Source of the DNA: Thermococcus sp.
GTDB lineage: Archaea > Methanobacteriota_B > Thermococci > Thermococcales > Thermococcaceae
DNA length: 5,918 nucleotides
NCBI GenBank assembly: GCA_011050175.1
Contig: DRGF01000201.1
Span: 1-5,918, forward strand
Direction: 5' to 3'
This document shows positions 1-4,168 of this stretch, one piece after another (position 1 is the stretch's first letter; the number at the start of each line of letters is the position of its first letter). A program made the position numbers and the translations under genes. The notes under the pieces are model-generated. The model was not told the origin of the DNA and ran no database searches. It saw only the letters and a list, made by a program, of their open reading frames with translations.

Positions 1-705
1 GAGGAGGGCAACTGGGCGGTGGTACAGCAGGGCATGAACGAGCGGGAGAGAATGGCGAGGCGCTTCCACTGGTTTGAGACGGAGACCTTTACCCTCGACC
101 CGCACAAGGCCATCTCCGGGCTCAGGAGGGAGTTCGCACTCAACACCGTCTCAAAGGAGTCGAAGGAGTACCAGAAGACGCTCCTCGACGTGGTTCAGGA
201 AAATCCTGTCAAAATAGAACGCGAGCTTGAGAGCCTGAAGGCGATATCAAGGGGCTACCGGCCGCTGGTTTATTACAAGCCACGAGAACCCTGGGAGAAA
301 GACGTGATAAAAAGGTACGAGAGCCTCGGAAAGTTTGAGCTGAACAAAAAAGCTCTTGAGTTCGCCCGTGAGCTGAGCGTGAGCAACTACGAAGAGTTTC
401 TCCTCCTGAATGGCATCGGCCCGAGCACGTTAAGGGCCCTATCGCTCGTCCTTGAGCTGGTTTACGACGTCCACCCGAGCTGGAAGGACCCGGTGACGCA
501 CCCACCCGACCCGTTCAAGTTCACCTACGCCGTCGGCGGGAAGGACAGAGTACCGTTCCCGATAGACAAGCCCGCTTACGACGAGCTGATTTCCTTCCTC
601 GAGGAGCTCGTCTCAAGACACCCTGAGGAGAAGGCCCTCGCGCGGAACGTGACGAAGATAACCAAAAACTGGAAGTTCCCGGAGGGGGAGAAGAAGGCGA
701 CTTAA
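1..705 (+). CDS. DUF763 family protein, 3' part (5' end outside window)
   Basis: The reading frame is open from base 1 (Glu-Glu-Gly-Asn-Trp-Ala-Val-Val-Gln-Gln-Gly-Met-Asn), so the gene starts upstream of the window. The GTG at 19 is an internal valine and not a start. About 234 residues are visible. The WAVVQQGMN stretch followed by ARRFHW is what I recall as typical of the archaeal DUF763 family (PF05559), whose members are usually about 350-400 residues, so perhaps the last 60% is present. Around visible residues 137-147 there is NGIGPSTLRAL, a good helix-hairpin-helix-like motif of the kind that contacts the nucleic-acid backbone. The C-terminus is basic (KKAT). The biochemical function of the family is not known to me; the motif suggests a DNA or RNA link, which is inference. 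Base composition is core-like. The stop lies 9 bp from the convergent stop of the next gene. Confidence 0.85.
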   Translation, partial: EEGNWAVVQQGMNERERMARRFHWFETETFTLDPHKAISGLRREFALNTVSKESKEYQKTLLDVVQENPVKIERELESLKAISRGYRPLVYYKPREPWEKDVIKRYESLGKFELNKKALEFARELSVSNYEEFLLLNGIGPSTLRALSLVLELVYDVHPSWKDPVTHPPDPFKFTYAVGGKDRVPFPIDKPAYDELISFLEELVSRHPEEKALARNVTKITKNWKFPEGEKKAT

Positions 706-714
706 AGAGAAGTA

Positions 715-1668
715 CTATTCAAACAAATCTCCAATGTCCTCCATGAATTCCTTCTTTTTGAAAAGAACTTCTCCTCTCTTCGCAGGAGTTTGTAAATCCA
801 AGTCTGTTCTAGATACCACTATCATTTTTTTGGGCCATGTTGGTATGGGTAATTCATTAAAATCAGGCCCACGAGCAACGTCATCGTATCTAAATTCTCC
901 CTTAATTTCAATATATTTAGAGAACTTGGCAGGGGTAAATAGCTGCTGAAGTTCTCGGATTATGTCTAGTTCCTTTCCACCAAATTTTGAATGTTGTTGT
1001 TTTGAAAGTTTCATGACCAATCTAAGTTGTTGAGTTCGATCCATAGGAACGCTGGCTAACTTATATATCGTTCTGAGGTAATCTTCAAATTGTCTTGGGA
1101 CTTTTAGTTTAATTTCTTGATGAACTGCCACATCAACCTTAACATCAATCCCATACAGCTCAAAACGAGAAAAAGCATTTTCCCAATATTTTAAATGGGT
1201 AAGCTGAGCAGAAATAGGGTATTTTTTTAGATGATCATCTTCTTCAGGCTCTTTGGGGATTTTTGTATAAACTAACGACTCAACGAATTTGTCATCATGT
1301 ATTTTTAGGTCTAGCTCCACAATGTAGTCCTCCTTAGGCTTGAGGTTTTTGAGGTGCAATATTGTCTCTCCATTCTTCTGTTCAAAAACAGGTATCTTGT
1401 CAAGAGACAATATTGGACGTATGAAAGCTCTTGTTGTAGTATACGGTATTTTCACACGTCCTCTATTAGTTTTAAGACGACCAATAAACGAATACTTCTG
1501 AGTTTTTTCTAGCACGTTAATGACCATCGCTCTGTCAAGTATCTCAAAGGCCCCACTAAAAGAGGCATCCAATACATTCATTCTCTCTGTTAGCTTCTCA
1601 AAACCTTTCCGAAGTACTACTTCTCCCATTTTTGTGACAAGAGGGTTATTGAGAATTTGGTCTATCAT
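715..1668 (-). CDS. uncharacterised protein with FN3-like segment, second gene of A+T-rich pair
   Basis: This is a 317-residue protein that I do not recognise. The start chosen is the ATG at 1668, which has a strong GGAGGG ribosome site 8-9 bases upstream; the in-frame ATG at 1731 would overlap the preceding gene by 86 bases and lacks such a site. There is no signal peptide or membrane segment. Residues 1-55 look helical (KMGEVVLRKGFEKLTERMN). Residues about 60-140 look beta-rich and include LHLKNLKPKEDYIVELDL followed by YTKIP, a pattern like the E-F-G strands of fibronectin type III or Ig-like domains. A charged linker KEPEEDDHLKK follows, then a mixed second half with helices near 195-245, and an acidic tail (EFMEDIGDLFE). 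No nuclease, ATPase or metal motif is visible. The gene is A+T-rich unlike its core neighbours, translationally coupled to the gene before it, and ends 9 bp from the convergent DUF763 stop. Confidence 0.8.
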   Translation of the reverse strand: MIDQILNNPLVTKMGEVVLRKGFEKLTERMNVLDASFSGAFEILDRAMVINVLEKTQKYSFIGRLKTNRGRVKIPYTTTRAFIRPILSLDKIPVFEQKNGETILHLKNLKPKEDYIVELDLKIHDDKFVESLVYTKIPKEPEEDDHLKKYPISAQLTHLKYWENAFSRFELYGIDVKVDVAVHQEIKLKVPRQFEDYLRTIYKLASVPMDRTQQLRLVMKLSKQQHSKFGGKELDIIRELQQLFTPAKFSKYIEIKGEFRYDDVARGPDFNELPIPTWPKKMIVVSRTDLDLQTPAKRGEVLFKKKEFMEDIGDLFE

Positions 1669-2710
1669 TCTCCTCTCCCTCCCCAATAAACTCAAATAAT
1701 TTGTAAATTGGCACTTCACACTCTTTATCAACTAAGATTTTCACTTTACCCAGAGGTATTGGAGCGTATCTTGAATACAACAAATCTGTTAGGTGAATTT
1801 CAAGATTGAGTTCATATTCTCCTTTATCTGGGAAATGTATGACTTTTAGAGGGTTGATTAGTAAAATCTTGCCTTGATACACAGAGTTTAAATAGACGAT
1901 AAACGTCTCCACATCAGTTAATATTTGAATATTAGAGAAGTATGCAGCTAGTATTGAGGACATGTATTCATCCATAAATTTAGAGTCATGGCTTAAGTTT
2001 TCCATACACGTTTCAAACTTTTTTATCTTTCTAATAAGCTCGTCATCAATTTCTTGTCCACTTTCGAGATACTCTATAATGCTAATAGCTAAGTGTAGTG
2101 GCTCTGAATATTGGGGATACTCTTTAGCGACTCTTCTAAAGTTATCTTTCATCGAATTGAATACACTTGCTATATATTCTCCTAATCGACTAGGGGGTCC
2201 TACAGATACTTCAGGAGAGGAGTCACCTACGGAGAAATCTAAGATGGCGGTTCCTTGTCCAATATTCTTGAGCTTAAATTTATCTTTAACCTTAGGGTAC
2301 TCGTTATTACATGAAATCTGAATTATATTGGGAGATTTTAAAACTTTGATTACTGGTTTTATAGTGTGAACTGTCAGAGTTCTTAATTCAATGCCCTTTG
2401 ACGTTTTAATACGAATAGTCACGTGTACTTTCCCTATTATCTCAGAAGTCTTTTTAGTTCTGAATTTGGCCCCCAAATATCCATTAATGCTTACACTATT
2501 AATTCTAACTATTTTGAGACTTTTCGAGGCAGGGATGACTAAAAGCCCAAGAGAGGCTATATTATAAATTTCTTCAATTTCAACACTTTTTGGATTGTAT
2601 GATATCTCGATAACCTCCGGAATCGTGTCTATATCCCATCTTAAGATTAGGGGGAAGTCCTCTCCTTGTAATACGTATTTTGGTGCAAAAATTTCTTGGA
2701 TGAGACCCAT
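1646..2710 (-). CDS. uncharacterised protein with Ig-like beta-rich N-terminal half, first gene of A+T-rich pair
   Basis: This is a 354-residue protein from ATG 2710; a TTG at 2716 would add two residues. I do not recognise the family. There is no signal peptide or transmembrane helix, so it is probably cytosolic. Residues 1-120 look like consecutive beta strands (FAPKYVLQGEDFPLILRWD, then alternating hydrophobic strands), reminiscent of arrestin-like or Ig-like sandwiches. Residues about 125-170 form a second beta segment with KLKNIGQGTAILDF, the NxGxGxA pattern common in CARDB/Ig-like modules. Residues about 175-278 look mostly alpha-helical, with cysteine C235. Residues about 280-340 return to beta strands, and the tail is charged (GEGEENDRPNSQ). 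No catalytic triad or Walker motif is seen. The gene is strongly A+T-rich, has its own TATA box, overlaps the next gene by 23 bases and appears to form an operon with it. It could be a structural or adaptor protein; that is inference. Confidence 0.8.
   Translation of the reverse strand: MGLIQEIFAPKYVLQGEDFPLILRWDIDTIPEVIEISYNPKSVEIEEIYNIASLGLLVIPASKSLKIVRINSVSINGYLGAKFRTKKTSEIIGKVHVTIRIKTSKGIELRTLTVHTIKPVIKVLKSPNIIQISCNNEYPKVKDKFKLKNIGQGTAILDFSVGDSSPEVSVGPPSRLGEYIASVFNSMKDNFRRVAKEYPQYSEPLHLAISIIEYLESGQEIDDELIRKIKKFETCMENLSHDSKFMDEYMSSILAAYFSNIQILTDVETFIVYLNSVYQGKILLINPLKVIHFPDKGEYELNLEIHLTDLLYSRYAPIPLGKVKILVDKECEVPIYKLFEFIGEGEENDRPNSQ
1670..1684 (-). promoter_or_regulatory. strong ribosome binding site inside the upstream gene
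   Basis: On the minus strand the bases GGGGAGGGAGAGGAGA lie directly before ATG 1668. GGAGG matches the archaeal anti-Shine-Dalgarno sequence (complement of GGAGGTGAT) at a spacing of about 8-9 bases. The site lies within the last codons of the preceding gene (encoding Glu-Gly-Glu-Glu), which argues for coupled translation of the two proteins and decides the start at 1668 over 1731. Confidence 0.8.
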
Positions 2711-2732
2711 GCTCAAAATTACTCACTATTCC

Positions 2733-2739
2733 TTTATAA
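2733..2739 (-). promoter_or_regulatory. TATA box for the A+T-rich gene pair
   Basis: The minus strand reads TTATAAA here, centred about 26 bases before ATG 2710. Archaeal transcription usually starts about 25-27 bases from the TATA centre, so the transcript should begin at or next to the ATG, which suggests a leaderless mRNA. The bases before the box (GAGAATGC) are only a fair TFB recognition element. The box lies between the DUF89 stop and the pair, so the pair does not need DUF89 transcription. Confidence 0.6.
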
Positions 2740-2784
2740 GCATTCTCATTTCCACTATTAAGTTGTCATTGGGAAAGTAGAAAT

Positions 2785-2790
2785 AAAAAA
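2785..2790 (-). terminator. oligo-T terminator after the DUF89 gene
   Basis: On the minus strand the DUF89 stop codon (2822-2824) is followed about 30 bases later by TATTTTTTATTTC, with a run of six T. Archaeal RNA polymerase terminates at such T runs without needing a hairpin. The position just upstream of the TATA box at 2733-2739 would separate DUF89 transcription from the A+T-rich pair. Confidence 0.5.
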
Positions 2791-2821
2791 TACCCAGAAG
2801 TTCTAGAGGGATAGAAAAGGC

Positions 2822-3682
2822 TTACTTAGACCCTTTTATGAATGAACGTATACACAGTAATGCTCCCTGATGAACTCCCAGTTCTCTCGCTATCGGCCTG
2901 CACTTGGCCTTCAGGAGGTAAAAGACCCTCTCATCTTTCCTCTCGCTCAGGGTCTCGAAGTTCCCCTGCCCCTTCGCTATTATCACGTCCGCCTTCTCGA
3001 AGACTTCCATAAACTCCTCCGAGACGAGACCAAATGGAACCCCTACGATGCGAGTGCCCGTCGAGACTATCTCGCCGACCTCCTCAAACCCCGCCTCCCT
3101 GAGGTCGTCCACGGTGGCGTCGTTTATTATCGGGCCCTCCTTCGCCGCGACGTAGATTTTCAGGTTGGAGAACTCTTCCCGGAGCTTTTTCAGGAAGAGC
3201 AGGTCGAAGTATATCTCACCGCAGTTGTCCGTCAGGTAGAGAAGTTTCTCTGCCCTTGAAAGCCCCTTGAACAATTCCTCCGACTCGTCCACGTAGAGCT
3301 CCTCTTTCATCATTGCCCTCACGTCGTTCTCCAGCTTCTCTGGTGAGTAGCCGACCGCGAAGTCCACCACGTTCCCTATGATGGCGAGCTTGAGGGCGTC
3401 CTTCAAGCCAACGTCCTCGAAATCTTTCGTAATTTCCTCCGCGAGCCTGTTAGACAGTTCTTTGTATTTTCTGAACGGGTCATCGTCCCCAACGACCCTG
3501 TAAACGCCCAGGAACACCTCGCTCCCGAAGACCGCCGGAATAGAGTTTTCGTTGATGGAACTCATCAGCCTGGCGGCTTCTATGACGCCCTTCTTCCTGA
3601 GTTCCAGGTCATCGGTCGCCATTTCAACTATCTTCCGGCACTGGTTCGCGGCACAGGCAAAGCACTCGTAGTGAACTTTCAT
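2822..3682 (-). CDS. DUF89 / ARMT1-like metal-dependent phosphatase
   Basis: This is a 286-residue protein starting MKVHYECFACAANQC. The ATG at 3682 is preceded by GGGGGTGGTGAG; the longer frame to 3733 would begin within or before the promoter and adds residues unlike the family. Hallmarks of DUF89 (PF01937) are visible: DNCGEIYFD at 152-160, KEGPIINDAT at 181-190, and KGQGNFE at 237-243. The conserved Asp and Asn residues in these motifs bind the divalent metal, and the Lys residues bind phosphate in known members. The family removes phosphate from small, often damaged phosphometabolites such as fructose 1-phosphate; the human relative is ARMT1. Cysteines 7, 10 and 15 (CxxCxxxxC) mark the Cys-containing archaeal/bacterial subfamily. 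The length is ordinary for that subfamily. The exact substrate here cannot be told. It has its own promoter and a T-run terminator, so it is probably monocistronic. Confidence 0.9.
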   Translation of the reverse strand: MKVHYECFACAANQCRKIVEMATDDLELRKKGVIEAARLMSSINENSIPAVFGSEVFLGVYRVVGDDDPFRKYKELSNRLAEEITKDFEDVGLKDALKLAIIGNVVDFAVGYSPEKLENDVRAMMKEELYVDESEELFKGLSRAEKLLYLTDNCGEIYFDLLFLKKLREEFSNLKIYVAAKEGPIINDATVDDLREAGFEEVGEIVSTGTRIVGVPFGLVSEEFMEVFEKADVIIAKGQGNFETLSERKDERVFYLLKAKCRPIARELGVHQGALLCIRSFIKGSK

Positions 3683-3712
3683 CTCACCACCCCCACATAG
3701 CACTGCACGGGG

Positions 3713-3726
3713 GCTTAAATGGGTTT
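3713..3726 (-). promoter_or_regulatory. TATA/BRE promoter of the DUF89 gene
   Basis: The minus strand reads AAACCC then ATTTAAGC, a TATA-like box centred about 34 bases before ATG 3682. Transcription would start near 3690, giving a leader of about 8 bases that carries part of the GGTGGTGAG ribosome site. It lies immediately inside the left arm of the inverted-repeat element. Confidence 0.5.
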
Positions 3727-3738
3727 TGTGCAATCAAA

Positions 3739-3785
3739 GAAACTTTGCCTTCGCAAAGTTTCATCAAAGTTTGTAGCTCTTCTTC
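3739..3785 (+). repeat. left arm of inverted repeat, with 10-bp hairpin
   Basis: Bases 3739-3748 (GAAACTTTGC) and 3753-3762 (GCAAAGTTTC) are perfect complements around the four-base loop CTTC. The 23 bases that follow (3763-3785, ending GTAGCTCTTCTTC) reappear in reverse complement at 3998-4020. Together, 3755-3785 is a 31-base perfect inverted match to 3998-4028. Confidence 0.9.
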
Positions 3786-3997
3786 AAATGGCCGCGGTGA
3801 GAGGATTTTCACTGATTAATGTCGGCTTTTAAAGGAGAACTCCCTGAAATTATGCTTTTTAAAGGGGTTTACTTCTTCTTGACGCCCTCCGGGCATCTAT
3901 CCTGAGGTCAAACCGACTATTAGGGAGTAAATTAACGGTTCTCATTTCCAAGACAATCTATCCAACGAGAAATCACTATAGGATTATTAGATTTTTC

Positions 3998-4045
3998 GAA
4001 GAAGAGCTACAAACTTTGATGAAACTTTTGCTCGGCAAAAGTTTC
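3998..4045 (-). repeat. right arm of inverted repeat, with 11-bp hairpin
   Basis: Bases 3998-4020 are the exact reverse complement of 3763-3785. They are followed by GAAACTTTTGC (4021-4031), loop TCG, and GCAAAAGTTTC (4035-4045), an 11-bp perfect stem. Compared with the left arm the stem has gained one A:T pair with both sides changed together, so the hairpin itself appears conserved. The arm ends three bases from the encoded CCA end of the tRNA. Confidence 0.9.
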
Positions 4046-4048
4046 TTG

Positions 4049-4125
4049 TGGTGGGCCCGCGGGGATTCGAACCCCGGACCTCCACCTTGTAAGGGTGGCG
4101 TCATAACCATCTAGACCACGGGCCC
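4049..4125 (-). tRNA. tRNA-Val (anticodon TAC), CCA encoded
   Basis: On the minus strand the gene folds into a full cloverleaf of 74 bases (4125-4052) followed by an encoded CCA (4051-4049). The acceptor stem GGGCCCG pairs with CGGGCCC. The anticodon stem CCACC/GGTGG encloses the loop CTTACAA, giving anticodon TAC, which reads valine GTA and other GTN codons. The T arm is CGGGG-TTCGAAT-CCCCG and the discriminator base is A. No intron is present. The D loop has A14-G15 and G18-G19; G15 is the base that the neighbouring tgtA product exchanges in archaeal tRNAs. The gene has its own TATA box. Confidence 0.97.
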
Positions 4126-4151
4126 GCCCAGAGTAAGGAAAAGGGGGGAGG

Positions 4152-4159
4152 TTATAAAA
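4152..4159 (-). promoter_or_regulatory. TATA box of tRNA-Val
   Basis: The minus strand reads CGAAAA then TTTTATAA, centred about 30 bases before the mature tRNA 5' end. It is a strong TATA with an A-rich TFB element, and would start transcription a few bases before the tRNA. It lies in the 43-bp gap after the tgtA stop, so the tRNA can be made independently of tgtA. Confidence 0.7.
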
Positions 4160-4168
4160 TTTTCGAAA

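Larger units (their letters stand above)
3739..4045. other. 307-bp inverted-repeat element between DUF89 promoter and tRNA-Val
   Basis: This fills most of the 366-base stretch between the DUF89 start and the tRNA. Two arms of about 47-48 bases point inwards around a 212-base centre (3786-3997). The centre holds two TATA-like sequences (TTTTAAA at 3827-3833, TTTTTAAA at 3856-3863), a small GC hairpin (GCCC-TCC-GGGC, 3884-3894), and AACCG/CGGTT ends (3911-3915, 3936-3940) that can pair. Only tiny reading frames exist, the clearest being 17 codons at 3852-3905. There is no transposase. The shape resembles a non-autonomous dispersed element (MITE-like) or a structured non-coding RNA locus. Which one is undecided from a single copy. 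Confidence 0.6.

Noticed and set aside
19..705. GTG at 19 as the start of the DUF763 gene
   Set aside because: The frame is open to base 1 and codes for family-like residues upstream, so the valine is internal and the gene is cut by the window edge.
1669..1731. Longer N-terminus of the second A+T-rich gene from ATG 1731
   Set aside because: It would overlap the first gene by 86 bases and has no comparable ribosome site, whereas ATG 1668 has GGAGG at the right spacing.
714..2731. ACTATTC at 714-720 and 2725-2731 as a target-site duplication around the A+T-rich pair
   Set aside because: Seven bases is weak in A+T-rich DNA, and both copies lie inside the supposed cassette (one over a stop codon, one before the TATA box).
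1962..2780. Plus-strand frames opposite the A+T-rich genes (1962-2321, 2595-2780) and also 734-949
   Set aside because: They lie inside better supported minus-strand genes, or run past the gene start through its promoter, and have low-complexity translations.
3683..3733. Longer N-terminus of the DUF89 gene
   Set aside because: The added residues run through the TATA region and do not fit the family, whose members begin near MKV-x(3)-C-x(2)-C.
3816..3896. 26-codon minus-strand frame in the centre of the inverted-repeat element
   Set aside because: No ribosome site or well-placed TATA box was found, and the length is within chance.
3739..4045. CRISPR array or C/D box guide RNA
   Set aside because: There are only two copies in opposite orientation rather than regular direct repeats. 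TTGATGA resembles a C box, but no correctly spaced D box follows.
3739..4125. tRNA-Val as an integrase attachment site
   Set aside because: The repeat does not contain any tRNA sequence, the other end of the element has no tRNA fragment, and no integrase is present.
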